Assembly: GCA_903889565.1 (NCBI GenBank)
Contig: CAISYC010000015.1
Coordinates: forward strand, 124,001 to 188,000
Origin: an uncultured beta proteobacterium
GTDB taxonomy: Bacteria > Pseudomonadota > Gammaproteobacteria > Burkholderiales > SG8-41
Length of the DNA: 64,000 nt
Direction of reading: 5' to 3'
How positions within the stretch are numbered: the first letter of the stretch is position 1; each line of letters begins with the position of its first letter. The position numbers and the translations under genes are program-made. The notes under the pieces are model-generated. The model made no database searches. It saw only the letters and a list, made by a program, of their open reading frames with translations, and was not told the origin of the DNA. Below are positions 45,487 through 54,108 of the stretch, piece by piece.

Positions 45487-45870
45487 ATGCCGGAAGCGCC
45501 CTATGACATGCTCGGCGGCGACGCCACGGTGCGCCGCGTGGTCGATCGCTTCTACGATCTGATGGACAGCGTACCCGAGTATTTCGTCATCCGCAAACTG
45601 CATCCGGCCGATCTCGCCGGTTCGCGCGACAAACTCTACCGGTTTCTTTCCGGCTGGCTCGGCGGACCACCGCTTTACGTCGAAAAATTCGGTCACCCGA
45701 TGCTGCGTGCGCGCCACCTGCCGTACGCAATCGGCGAGGCCGAGCGCGAAGCCTGGCTCGCCTGCATGCGGCAGGCGATGGAAGACTGCGCGATCGAACC
45801 TGCGCTGCGCGCGGGCCTGATGGAATCGCTGTTCAAGACCGCGGACTGGATGCGCAATAAAAAAGGCTGA
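45487..45870 (+). CDS. Group II truncated haemoglobin
   Basis: A 127-residue globin of the 2/2 type. The group II hallmark YVEKFGHPMLRARHLPYAIG (about 62-81) contains the proximal His and the conserved GHP and RH pair; PYDMLGGDATVRRVVDRFYD is the N-terminal helix start with the conserved Phe and Tyr. These proteins bind oxygen, nitric oxide or peroxide and protect against nitrosative or oxidative stress. The start is ATG at 45487, and the gene ends in the shared bidirectional terminator. Confidence 0.9.
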   Translation: MPEAPYDMLGGDATVRRVVDRFYDLMDSVPEYFVIRKLHPADLAGSRDKLYRFLSGWLGGPPLYVEKFGHPMLRARHLPYAIGEAEREAWLACMRQAMEDCAIEPALRAGLMESLFKTADWMRNKKG

Positions 45871-45891
45871 CGCCGTGGGGTCAGCCTTTTT
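45861..45891. terminator. Bidirectional terminator between globin and rhlE
   Basis: AAAAGGCTGAC (45861-45871), 8-nt loop, GTCAGCCTTTT (45880-45890) plus one more T; the globin stop codon lies inside the left arm. It suits both the globin (+) and rhlE (-) genes. Confidence 0.85.
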
Positions 45892-45922
45892 CATTCATTC
45901 CGGCTTGCGCCGGAATTGCCGC

Positions 45923-47320
45923 TCAGCCGCGACCGCGCGGACGATTGCCGCCGAAGCCGCTGCCGCCTTCGCGTGACGGCCGGGCGCCGTTGCCACCGAA
46001 CGGTTTGCCGCCCGTGCTCGCGCGCGCTTCGCCGCGGTTATTGCCGCCCCAGCGTGATTCGCTGCGCTCGCCGCCAGCCCAGCGCGAACTCGTATTGCCG
46101 GTCGACGGACGCGCATTGCGATTGCCGCCGAAACGCTTTTGTGCGCCGGCCGGCGGGCCGCTGCGCGGCTTCACCTTCGGCTCCATGCCTTCGACGACAT
46201 GGCGCTCGATCAGATGCCCGGTGTAGCGCTCGATCTGCTTCAACTGATGACCTTCGTCAGGCGATGCGAACGATATCGCGATGCCGGTGGCGCCGGCACG
46301 GCCGGTGCGGCCGATGCGGTGTACATAGTCTTCGGCGACTTTCGGCAGATCGTAATTGATGACATGCGTGATGCTCGCCACATCGATGCCGCGCGCGGCG
46401 ACGTCGGTCGCCACCAGCACGCGCACGCTGCCGCTGCGCAGACGCGCCAGCGTGCGGTTGCGTTGCGACTGGTTCATGTTGCCGTGCAGGGCGGCCGAAG
46501 CGTGGCCCTTGTCGTTGAGCGATGCGGACAGGCGGTCGGCGCCGTGCTTGGTCGCGGTGAATACGATCGCCTGCGTCAGATCGGCATCGCGCAACAGGTG
46601 ATCGAGCAGACGGTGTTTGTGGCTGCCGTCGTCCACATAGTGCAGACGCTGTTCGATGTTGTCGTTGCGCTGTTTCTGCGCGGCGATTTCGATCAGTTTC
46701 GGATTGCGCAACAGGCGTTTTGCGAGGTTGGCGATGCCGCCGTCAAGCGTCGCCGAGAACAGCAGCGTCTGACGTCCGGCCGGTGTGGCCGCGGAAATTT
46801 TTTCCACCGGCTTGATGAAACCCATATCGAGCATGCGGTCGGCTTCGTCGAGCACCAGCAGTTCGAGGCGCGAGAAATCCACCTTGCCCTGGTCAATAAA
46901 GTCGATCAGACGGCCGGGGGTCGCCACCAGGATGTCGAGCGGCATTTCGAGCAAGCGGCGCTGTTTCGGGTAAGGCATGCCGCCCAACACCGTGCCGGTG
47001 CGCACGCGCGGCATGAATTTGCTGTATTTCTCGACCGCGCTGGTAACCTGCATGGCGAGTTCGCGCGTCGGCGTCAGCACGAGTACGCGCGGGCCGCGGC
47101 CGGGTTTCGCCGGCTGCAACAGTTTTTGCAATGCGGGCAGCACGAAGGCCGCCGTCTTGCCGGTGCCGGTCGGTGCCGAACACATCAAATCATGGCCGGC
47201 CAGCGCCTCGGGCACCGACTTCGCCTGCACAGGCGTGGCTGCGGTGTAACCGGCTGCGGTCAGGGCTTGCAGAATGGAAGGATTTAAATTGAGCGATACA
47301 AATGACATACGAGCTTTCAT
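45923..47320 (-). CDS. rhlE: DEAD-box RNA helicase RhlE
   Basis: A 465-residue RhlE-subfamily helicase for RNA remodelling and ribosome/mRNA maintenance. Motifs in order: Q-motif region near residue 10-30, Walker A APTGTGKTAAF (about 49-59), PTRELAMQV, TPGRL, DEAD in LVLDEADRMLDMGF (about 157), SAT in LLFSATLDG, and HRIGRTGRAGATG (about 337). The C-terminal 90 residues are Gly/Arg/Asn/Ser rich, with GGNR/RGG-like units, typical of RNA-binding tails. The second in-frame ATG (47308, MSFVSLNLNP) has the closer family start; neither has a clear ribosome site. A promoter about 190 nt upstream gives a long leader. Confidence 0.93.
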   Translation of the reverse strand: MKARMSFVSLNLNPSILQALTAAGYTAATPVQAKSVPEALAGHDLMCSAPTGTGKTAAFVLPALQKLLQPAKPGRGPRVLVLTPTRELAMQVTSAVEKYSKFMPRVRTGTVLGGMPYPKQRRLLEMPLDILVATPGRLIDFIDQGKVDFSRLELLVLDEADRMLDMGFIKPVEKISAATPAGRQTLLFSATLDGGIANLAKRLLRNPKLIEIAAQKQRNDNIEQRLHYVDDGSHKHRLLDHLLRDADLTQAIVFTATKHGADRLSASLNDKGHASAALHGNMNQSQRNRTLARLRSGSVRVLVATDVAARGIDVASITHVINYDLPKVAEDYVHRIGRTGRAGATGIAISFASPDEGHQLKQIERYTGHLIERHVVEGMEPKVKPRSGPPAGAQKRFGGNRNARPSTGNTSSRWAGGERSESRWGGNNRGEARASTGGKPFGGNGARPSREGGSGFGGNRPRGRG

Positions 47321-47515
47321 AACAATGAAAACAACAAAAGCGCAGACCTGCAGACTGGTTTGTCTGTCGAAAACGACAGGCGAATGCCGTCAGCGCACGG
47401 GTATCGTCGCTAACCGTGGCAGAAGCAGCTATTCGAAGGAAGGAAGCTGAGACGAAGGGGTCAGGGACAGATGCAACTCGAATTTTCCCGGCCAAGGCCG
47501 CTTCGAGGTGCGCGC

Positions 47516-47545
47516 ACTATACGCGTTAAACCTGAAAATAGCGAA
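47516..47545 (-). promoter_or_regulatory. Candidate rhlE promoter with long leader
   Basis: On the minus strand TTCGCT (47545-47540), 18-nt spacer and TATAGT (47521-47516). The -10 is strong (five of six), the -35 is three of six. Transcription would start near 47509, leaving about 190 nt before the rhlE start, a long leader that resembles cold-inducible helicase messages. Confidence 0.4.
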
Positions 47546-47657
47546 TTAATTTACGCACTTATCCAACGACTCCTGGCAAATCGCCTCAACACCGCTGCCG
47601 GCGGACGGCGCCCGCCGCCCGCACCGCAGCAAAATTTATAAAATATTCAAGGCCCTG

Positions 47658-47666
47658 TGCTATACT
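47658..47666 (+). promoter_or_regulatory. Extended -10 promoter of typA
   Basis: TGCTATACT is an extended -10 (TG-n-TATACT, five of six). It lies 37 nt before the typA ATG. The -35 area upstream is A+T-rich without a clear hexamer. Confidence 0.5.
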
Positions 47667-47702
47667 CGCGCGCTTTTCAAATCAGCCCCCAAGGGTCGCA
47701 CC

Positions 47703-49517
47703 ATGCGCGCCATTCGCAATATCGCCATCATCGCCCACGTTGACCACGGCAAGACCACGCTGGTCGACAAACTCCTGCGCCAGTCCGGCACGTTTGCTGC
47801 ACACCAGCATATCGAAGAACGCGTGATGGACTCGAACGACATCGAGAAGGAGCGCGGCATCACGATTCTGGCCAAGAATTGCGCGGTGACCTATGAGGGC
47901 ACGCACATCAATATCGTCGATACCCCCGGCCACGCCGACTTCGGCGGAGAAGTCGAACGCGTGCTGTCGATGGTGGACAGCGTGCTGCTGCTGGTCGATG
48001 CCGTCGAAGGCCCGATGCCGCAAACGCGCTTCGTCACGCGCAAGGCGCTCGCCCTCGGCTTGAAGCCGATCGTCGTCGTCAACAAGGTCGATCGTCCAGG
48101 CGCGCGCCCCGACTGGGTCATCAACCATACCTTCGATCTGTTCGACAAACTCGGCGCCACCGAAGAACAGCTCGATTTCCCGATCGTTTATGCTTCTGCG
48201 CTGGAAGGCTGGGCGACCGACGATTTGGCCAACAAGAGCAGCGATCTCAAGCCGCTGTTCGAAGCCATCATCAAGAACGTGCCGGTGCGTCAGGACGATC
48301 CGGACGGCCCGCTGCAACTGCAGATCTGCTCGCTCGATTACTCAAGCTACGTCGGCCGCATCGGCATCGGCCGCATCACCCGCGGGCGCATCAAATCCGG
48401 CCAGCAGGTCGCGGTCATGAATGGCCCCGGTTCGACCCCGATCAATGCCAAGGTCAATCAGGTGCAGGTGTTCAAGGGTCTTGAGCGCACGGTGGTCGAT
48501 CAGGCCGAAGCCGGTGACATCGTGCTGATCAACGGCATCGAGGAAATCGGCATCGGCGTCACCATCACCGATTCCGACAACACCGACGCACTGCCGCTGC
48601 TGAAAGTCGACGAGCCGACGCTGACCATGAATTTTCAGGTCAACACCTCGCCGCTGGCCGGCCGCGAAGGCAAATTCGTCACCAGCCGCCAGCTGCGCGA
48701 GCGACTGCAACGCGAACTGATGGCCAACGTCGCGCTGCGCGTGACCGACACCGCGGATGCCGACGTGTTCGAAGTCTGCGGCCGCGGCGAACTGCATCTG
48801 ACCATTCTGCTCGAAAACATGCGCCGCGAAGGCTATGAACTGGCCGTCTCGCGCCCGCGCGTCGTCATCAAGGAAATCAACGGCGAGAAACAAGAGCCGT
48901 ACGAAATGCTGACAGTGGACGTCGAGGAAGCGAATCAGGGCGCAATCATGGAAGCGCTCGGCGCGCGCCGCGGCGATCTGCAGGACATGGCCCCGGACGG
49001 CAAGGGCCGCGTGCGCCTCGATTACCGCATTCCGGCGCGCGGCCTGATCGGCTTTCAATCCGAATTCATGACCACCACGCGCGGCACCGGCTTGATGAGT
49101 CACGTGTTTGACGATTACGGCCCGATGAAGCCCGACATGGCCGAGCGCCGCAACGGTGTGCTGATTTCCGCCGAAGCCGGCGAAGCCGTCGCCTACGCAT
49201 TGTGGAAGCTGCAGGAACGCGGCCGCATGTTCGTCAGCCCCGGCGATCCGCTATACGAAGGCATCATCATCGGCATTCACAGCCGCGACAACGACCTCGT
49301 CGTCAATCCGATCAAGGGCAAGCAGCTGACCAACGTGCGCGCCTCGGGCACCGACGAAGCGGTGCGTCTGGTGCCGCCGATCCAGGTCACGCTCGAATCG
49401 GCGATCGAATTCATTGCCGACGACGAACTCGTGGAAATCACGCCGAAGTCGATCCGTATCCGCAAGCGCCATTTGTCCGAGCAGGATCGCAAGCGCGCCT
49501 CGCGCGCCGCCGCCTAG
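47703..49517 (+). CDS. typA: Ribosome-associated GTPase TypA/BipA
   Basis: A 604-residue translational GTPase related to EF-G, involved in ribosome assembly and stress or cold growth. G1 [15 protein letters not shown] (about 9-23), switch region [14 protein letters not shown]3 [14 protein letters not shown]4 [12 protein letters not shown], then domain II, the EF-G-like domains III and V ([20 protein letters not shown]) and the C-terminal TypA-specific domain. Length matches the family. An extended -10 promoter precedes it; the DMT permease gene follows by 20 nt. Confidence 0.96.
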   Translation: MRAIRNIAIIAHVDHGKTTLVDKLLRQSGTFAAHQHIEERVMDSNDIEKERGITILAKNCAVTYEGTHINIVDTPGHADFGGEVERVLSMVDSVLLLVDAVEGPMPQTRFVTRKALALGLKPIVVVNKVDRPGARPDWVINHTFDLFDKLGATEEQLDFPIVYASALEGWATDDLANKSSDLKPLFEAIIKNVPVRQDDPDGPLQLQICSLDYSSYVGRIGIGRITRGRIKSGQQVAVMNGPGSTPINAKVNQVQVFKGLERTVVDQAEAGDIVLINGIEEIGIGVTITDSDNTDALPLLKVDEPTLTMNFQVNTSPLAGREGKFVTSRQLRERLQRELMANVALRVTDTADADVFEVCGRGELHLTILLENMRREGYELAVSRPRVVIKEINGEKQEPYEMLTVDVEEANQGAIMEALGARRGDLQDMAPDGKGRVRLDYRIPARGLIGFQSEFMTTTRGTGLMSHVFDDYGPMKPDMAERRNGVLISAEAGEAVAYALWKLQERGRMFVSPGDPLYEGIIIGIHSRDNDLVVNPIKGKQLTNVRASGTDEAVRLVPPIQVTLESAIEFIADDELVEITPKSIRIRKRHLSEQDRKRASRAAA

Positions 49518-49537
49518 AGGCCGGCGCCGCAAGCCGC

Positions 49538-50446
49538 ATGACAAATCAGGCGGGAACGCGCGCCGGCGCGCTTGCCGCGCTGGCGCCCGCCCTCTTCGTC
49601 ATTCTGTGGAGCAGCGGCTTTATCGGCGCCAAACTCGGCGTCGCCTCGGCCGAACCGTTCACCGTGTTGCTGCTGCGCTTTGCCGTGGTGCTCGCCATCA
49701 TGCTGCCGCTGGTGTTGCTGTGGCGCGTCGAGTGGCCGGCCACGCGCGCGGGCGTTGCGTACATTGCCGCCTCCGGCGTGCTGATTCAGGGCGGTTATCT
49801 CGGCGGCTGTTTTTCCGCGGTCTACCACGGCATGCCCGCCGGCATGATTGCACTGGTCACCGGCATTCAACCCATACTCACCGCATTTGCCGCCGCCCCC
49901 CTGCTGGGCGAAGCCGTTTCGCGGATTCAGTGGCTGGGCCTCGCGCTCGGCTTCGGCGGCGTCGCCATGGTGGTGTGGCAGAAAGTCAGCTTGCAGGGTC
50001 TCGCGCCCGTCAGCGTGATCTGGTCGCTGGTCGCGCTCGTCAGCATCACCGCGGGCACGCTCTACCAGAAGCGCTACTGCCCGCGTTTCGATCTGCGCGC
50101 GGGCTCGGTGATCCAGTTCGTCGCTGCCGGCGCGGTGCTGCTGCCGCTCGCGCTGCTGACCGAAACCCTGCAGGTCAACTGGAACGCGCGTTTCGTGTTC
50201 GCCGTGATCTGGCTCGCGGTGGTGCTGTCGATCGGCGCGGTCTCGCTGCTGTTCGTCCTGATCCAGCACGGCGAAGCAACACGCGTGTCCAGCCTGTTCT
50301 ACCTCACACCGCTGGCGACCGCCGCGATGGCGTGGTTCGCTTTCAATGAAAAACTCGATCTACTGGCAATGGCCGGCATGGTGATCGGTGTCGCCGGCGT
50401 CGCGCTGGTGCTGCGCAAGCCGGGGCTGCCGCCGCCCGAGGCTTAG
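49538..50446 (+). CDS. EamA/DMT-superfamily permease
   Basis: A 302-residue inner-membrane carrier of the DMT superfamily with ten predicted helices in two EamA repeats: FVILWSSGFIGAKLGVASAE at the start, LITP-like GIQPILTAFAAAPLLGEAVS in the first repeat, and YLTPLATAAMAWFAFNEKLD in the second. It is the second DMT carrier in the window but not a close copy of the one at 32803-33708. ATG at 49538 is 20 nt after typA, so read-through transcription is likely. A 9-bp hairpin follows the stop. Confidence 0.88.
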   Translation: MTNQAGTRAGALAALAPALFVILWSSGFIGAKLGVASAEPFTVLLLRFAVVLAIMLPLVLLWRVEWPATRAGVAYIAASGVLIQGGYLGGCFSAVYHGMPAGMIALVTGIQPILTAFAAAPLLGEAVSRIQWLGLALGFGGVAMVVWQKVSLQGLAPVSVIWSLVALVSITAGTLYQKRYCPRFDLRAGSVIQFVAAGAVLLPLALLTETLQVNWNARFVFAVIWLAVVLSIGAVSLLFVLIQHGEATRVSSLFYLTPLATAAMAWFAFNEKLDLLAMAGMVIGVAGVALVLRKPGLPPPEA

Positions 50447-50448
50447 CG

Positions 50449-50474
50449 ATGGCACGCGCGCGATGGCGTGCCAT
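50449..50474 (+). terminator. Hairpin after the DMT permease
   Basis: ATGGCACGC (50449-50457), 8-nt loop, GCGTGCCAT (50466-50474). Perfect 9-bp stem right after the stop codon; without a T-run it is only a weak candidate terminator. Confidence 0.4.
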
Positions 50475-50548
50475 AGAATTGCTTCTCTGCAATTGCAACG
50501 GCACACCGGCACGCAAAGTCATCCGCCAGCGGTTACGACGAATTCATC

Positions 50549-50968
50549 ATGGAACACATCAGGAATGCGCGGGGCTACCGCGTGCTTGATGATGCAAGCC
50601 ATCACGCCGACGGCGCCAACCCGCTGTGCGGCGACGAAATGAAGGTTTATTTCAGGATCCGCGACGAGCACATCGAAGCGCTGTCGTTTCAATGCAGCTG
50701 GTGCGGCATTTCGATAGCGTCGGCTTCGATGATGTCCGAATACATGCAGGGGCGACACCGCAACGACGCCAGGGCGATCGCAGAGGCTTGCACCGCCGCC
50801 ATCACGGCCCGCGCGGAACCGCCATCCGCGCAAAGCGATCCGATGCGGCACGCCCTGCTGAAAATCGTACGCGATCTGCCCGCACGACTGCCCTGCGCGG
50901 CATTGCCGTGGGTGACGCTGATCGCAGCGCTTGAAGGACGCACCGATACTGTATCGGTTCAACTCTGA
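50549..50968 (+). CDS. SufU/IscU-type Fe-S scaffold-like protein
   Basis: A 139-residue protein of the IscU/NifU_N fold. The three metal cysteines are placed as in SufU: ANPLCGDEMKVYFR (about 23-36), FQCSWCGISIASASMMSEYM (about 47-66) with an extra Cys, and RLPCAALPWVTL (about 112-123). SufU-type proteins receive or relay sulfur and zinc or assemble Fe-S clusters. No cysteine desulfurase, chaperone or ferredoxin gene is next to it, so it is an isolated copy; its partner is unknown. Start at ATG 50549. Confidence 0.8.
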   Translation: MEHIRNARGYRVLDDASHHADGANPLCGDEMKVYFRIRDEHIEALSFQCSWCGISIASASMMSEYMQGRHRNDARAIAEACTAAITARAEPPSAQSDPMRHALLKIVRDLPARLPCAALPWVTLIAALEGRTDTVSVQL

Positions 50969-50982
50969 CCGCGGGCGTGGGA

Positions 50983-51450
50983 TCAGTTCAATGCCGGCTT
51001 GATCGCGACTTCCGGCCACGCCGCGCCGGCCGCGTCCTGCAAGCGCCGTGCAGCCTTGCCGAAAATCTGCATCGAAGCGCCGGGCACCGCGGCAAATTCG
51101 AATTCGGTGTATTGCATGAACCAGGATTTGCCGCGCGCAATACGAATTTCCGACCACGGCACGAACAAGGTCGGGCAATTCACGCGGAATAAAAACACCA
51201 TGCGGATTTCGATCCCGCGCGCATTGACGCCGATATTGAGCGCGTTGTTCACGCCGCCGAGCAGACTGCGGCCAAAGCGCGCATGCCGGATCGGCACGCG
51301 CACGCCATCAAAAGGGGCCGTTGCGCGATAGTGCTGCGCAAGGCGCGGCCAGCCGATCTGGTGACTGATGCCGGAACAGACGACGATCCACAAGGTTGCG
51401 AAGAAAACCGCGAACAACAGCGGTGGCAGCCAGGGCGTATCGATCAACAA
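50983..51450 (-). CDS. Membrane-anchored protein of unknown function
   Basis: A 155-residue protein with one N-terminal membrane segment (about 7-27, LPPLLFAVFFATLWIVVCSG) and a beta-rich domain after it (NALNIGVNARGIEIRMVFLF, PWSEIRIARGKSWFMQ), which looks PH-like. I do not recognise a named family. The start is TTG at 51450 with GAGGCGG upstream. It converges with the SufU-like gene (14 nt) and is 26 nt after the uroporphyrinogen-synthase-like gene on the same strand. Confidence 0.65.
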   Translation of the reverse strand: MLIDTPWLPPLLFAVFFATLWIVVCSGISHQIGWPRLAQHYRATAPFDGVRVPIRHARFGRSLLGGVNNALNIGVNARGIEIRMVFLFRVNCPTLFVPWSEIRIARGKSWFMQYTEFEFAAVPGASMQIFGKAARRLQDAAGAAWPEVAIKPALN

Positions 51451-51476
51451 TGCCGCCTCAGCGCGCCGCTACGGTG

Positions 51477-52277
51477 TCAGGCCGACAACGCGGCGTCGAG
51501 TGCGTTGACCAGCGGGCCCAGCTTGGGCGGACTCGCTTCGATCAGCGGGCGCACGCCGAATTGCGCCAGCGCCGCGCTGCATACCGGGCCGATCGAAGCA
51601 ACCAGCGTGGAATTGAGATGGTCCGCAAGCGTTGCTTCACTGCCGCTCGCCCGCGCAAACTCAAAGAGATTGTGAACCTGCGACGCACTGGTGACAACGA
51701 CGGCCGCGACCTCGCGTCGTTCGAGTGCCACAATCAGATCGGCCAGCGGTTTTGTATCGGCCGGCATCGCCCAGCGGTAAACCGGGATTTCGAGCACCTG
51801 CGCGCCGCGCGCCTGCAGCCACGCATCGAGCTCAAGATTTTTCCCGCCGTAACGCTGCACCACCACGCGCGCGCCGGCCAGTTTCAGGGATTCGAGCTGC
51901 GCAATCACTTCGGCCGTCGTATACGGATCGGCAGCGCTCAAATCGATGCGCACACCCGCCGCATTCAATGCACCGGTCGGCTTGGGCCCGCGCACCACCA
52001 CCGTGCTCGCCGCCAGCAACGATTTCAACGTTTCTTCGAGCCCGAGTTCAGCAGCGGTTTTGAACAATGCACGTGTGCCGACGCCGGTCTGGAAAATGGC
52101 CGCCGCCACCGGTGCCGTCTGCCAGTCATGAATGAGTTTGGCGATAAAGGCCGGCACGATGTCGGGAATCTCCGACAACGCCGGCGCGTGCAGCGGCCGG
52201 CCGCCGCGCTTTGCAATCAATTCGACGATCTGCTCGCCAAGACGGCTTTCGAGTATGGCGACAGTTTGGCCGTTCAT
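51477..52277 (-). CDS. Uroporphyrinogen-III-synthase-like protein
   Basis: A 266-residue protein with the two-domain HemD fold: VAILESRLGEQIVELIAKRG at the start, IFQTGVGTRALFKTAAELGL, VVVRGPKPTGALNAAGVRID in the first domain, and VVTSASQVHNLFEFARASG plus VASIGPVCSAALAQFGVRP in the second. Such proteins cyclise hydroxymethylbilane, but this version looks more like the stand-alone form seen outside the hemCD operon, and no hemC is near. Its ATG overlaps the ilvD-like stop by 4 nt (ATGA). It may be a second HemD or a related enzyme. Confidence 0.75.
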   Translation of the reverse strand: MNGQTVAILESRLGEQIVELIAKRGGRPLHAPALSEIPDIVPAFIAKLIHDWQTAPVAAAIFQTGVGTRALFKTAAELGLEETLKSLLAASTVVVRGPKPTGALNAAGVRIDLSAADPYTTAEVIAQLESLKLAGARVVVQRYGGKNLELDAWLQARGAQVLEIPVYRWAMPADTKPLADLIVALERREVAAVVVTSASQVHNLFEFARASGSEATLADHLNSTLVASIGPVCSAALAQFGVRPLIEASPPKLGPLVNALDAALSA

Positions 52278-54001
52278 TTCGTCGGCGTGCAGGCGGTGAT
52301 CGGCGCTGTCAGGAATTCAAAATCGCAGCCGCGATCCGCCTGCTGCACGGTATCCATGAACAGCTTGCGATAACCGCGCTCGTCACCCTTGCGCGGTTTA
52401 GGCGCCTTCCACTGTTTGCGCCGCGCCGCGAGTTCTTCGTCCGACACCAGCAATTCCAGCCGGCGGCCTTTCACATCGAGACGGATGCGATCGCCGTTTT
52501 TCACCAATGCGAGCGGGCCGCCGACCGCCGACTCCGGCGTGATGTGCAGCACGATCGCGCCGAAGGCGGTGCCGCTCATACGCGCATCCGACATGCGCAG
52601 CATGTCCTTCAAACCTTTTTGCGCAAGCTTCTTCGGAATCGGAATGTAGCCGGCCTCCGGCATGCCCGGCGCGCCGATCGGTCCGGCGTTGCGCAACACC
52701 AGAATATCGTCGGGTTTGACATCGAGATCCGGTGAATCGATGCGTGCCGCCATGTCGGGCAGCGAATCGAACACCACCGCGCGACCTTCGTGCTGCATCA
52801 AGGCTGGTGATGCCGCCGCCTGCTTGACGATGGCACCGCCGGGCGCGAGATTGCCGCGCAGCACCGCGATGCTGCCGCCTTTGAATATCGGATTCTTGAA
52901 CGGCCGCACCACCTCCTGTGCCCAGGCCGCCGGCGCGGCCTCGATATTCTCGCCGAGCGTTTTACCGGTGATGGTCAGCGCTTTCAGTTTCAGTTGCGGC
53001 TTAAGTTCGCGCAGGATGGTGGTGACACCGCCGGCCTTGTCGAGATCTTCCATGTAATGCTGGCCGGTCGGCTTCAGATCCACCAGCACCGGCGTGTCGC
53101 GCCCCATGCGATCGAAGGCTTCAAGATCGAGTTCGATGCCGAGGCGCCCCGCCATCGCCGCCAGATGCACGATCGCATTGGTCGAGCCGCCGATGGCGAG
53201 CAACATGCGCAACCCGTTTTCGAAGGCGTCGGGCGTCATGATGCGCGAGGGCGTCAGTTTCTCTTTGGCAATCGCCACCGCGCGCGCGCCGGTCGCCTCG
53301 GCATTGCGCAAGCGCTCGGCCATTACCGCCGGAATACAGGCGCCACCCGGCAGCATCATGCCCATCGCCTCGGTCACGCAGGCCATCGTGCTCGCCGTGC
53401 CCATCACCATGCAGGTACCGGCACTCGGCGCCAGTTTCGATTCGATCTCTTTCATTTCCGGCTGGTCGATGTCGCCGGCGCGGTAGCGCGCCCAGAATCG
53501 ACGACAGTCGGTGCAGGCGCCAAGCCGCTCGCCCTTGTGATCACCGGTGATCATCGGCCCCGTCACCAGCATTATCGCCGGCACGTCGGCGCTGGCGGCG
53601 CCCATCAGCAGCGCCGGCACGGTTTTATCGCAGCCGCCGATCAGCACCGTCGAATCGACCGGCTGCGCGCGGATCATCTCCTCGGTGTCCATCGCCATCA
53701 GGTTGCGCAGAAACATCGAGGTCGGATGCGCGAAAGATTCGTGCAGCGTAATCGTTGGGAATTCCACCGGCAGGCCGCCGGCCAGCATGACGCCGCGTTT
53801 GACCGCTTCGATCAACTCCGGCACGTTGCGGTGGCAGGCGTTGAAACCGCTGAAGGTGTTGGTAATGCCGATGATCGGGCGGTCAAGCGCATCATCGCTG
53901 TAACCCATCGCCTTGATGAAAGCGGTGCGCAGGAACAGCGAAAACTCCTCGTCGCCATAAGCCGTGAGTCCGCGCCGCATGCCGCGTTTTTCTTTTGCCA
54001 T
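52274..54001 (-). CDS. IlvD/Edd-family dehydratase (sugar-acid dehydratase type)
   Basis: A 575-residue Fe-S dehydratase. The three cluster cysteines are in GFNACHRN (about 51), GGCDKTVPALLMGA (about 117) and AGTCMVMGTASTMAC (about 189); the Mg/substrate loop is GGSTNAIVHLAAMAGRLG. GACTDCRRFWARYRAGDID and the GGCDKTVP context resemble L-arabinonate or other sugar-acid dehydratases more than true dihydroxyacid dehydratase, so I would not name it ilvD. The start is ATG at 54001 (MAKEKRG). It overlaps the hemD-like gene and is divergent from oxyR across 107 nt. Confidence 0.85.
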   Translation of the reverse strand: MAKEKRGMRRGLTAYGDEEFSLFLRTAFIKAMGYSDDALDRPIIGITNTFSGFNACHRNVPELIEAVKRGVMLAGGLPVEFPTITLHESFAHPTSMFLRNLMAMDTEEMIRAQPVDSTVLIGGCDKTVPALLMGAASADVPAIMLVTGPMITGDHKGERLGACTDCRRFWARYRAGDIDQPEMKEIESKLAPSAGTCMVMGTASTMACVTEAMGMMLPGGACIPAVMAERLRNAEATGARAVAIAKEKLTPSRIMTPDAFENGLRMLLAIGGSTNAIVHLAAMAGRLGIELDLEAFDRMGRDTPVLVDLKPTGQHYMEDLDKAGGVTTILRELKPQLKLKALTITGKTLGENIEAAPAAWAQEVVRPFKNPIFKGGSIAVLRGNLAPGGAIVKQAAASPALMQHEGRAVVFDSLPDMAARIDSPDLDVKPDDILVLRNAGPIGAPGMPEAGYIPIPKKLAQKGLKDMLRMSDARMSGTAFGAIVLHITPESAVGGPLALVKNGDRIRLDVKGRRLELLVSDEELAARRKQWKAPKPRKGDERGYRKLFMDTVQQADRGCDFEFLTAPITACTPTK

Positions 54002-54108
54002 GTCCGTATCCGATCCAATTAAACCGTGGGCAAACAATAACCAATGCCATCGGCCGGCGCAACCTCATTCCTCGGGAATTGCCAACTGCCGTGAGGCATA
54101 ATATCGCC

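Larger units (their letters stand above)
47321..47702. other. Regulatory gap between rhlE and typA
   Basis: The only gene-free stretch above 300 nt. The left two thirds are the probable rhlE leader, which contains short hairpins such as TGTCG-AAAA-CGACA and CAGAC-AACCA-GTCTG type pairs; the right third is A+T-richer and holds the typA promoter. I see no small ORF worth calling and no RNA gene. Confidence 0.5.

Noticed and set aside
54097-54102. CATAAT as an oxyR -10 element
   Set aside because: It is only 6 nt from the oxyR start codon, too close for a normal leader, and lacks a -35.
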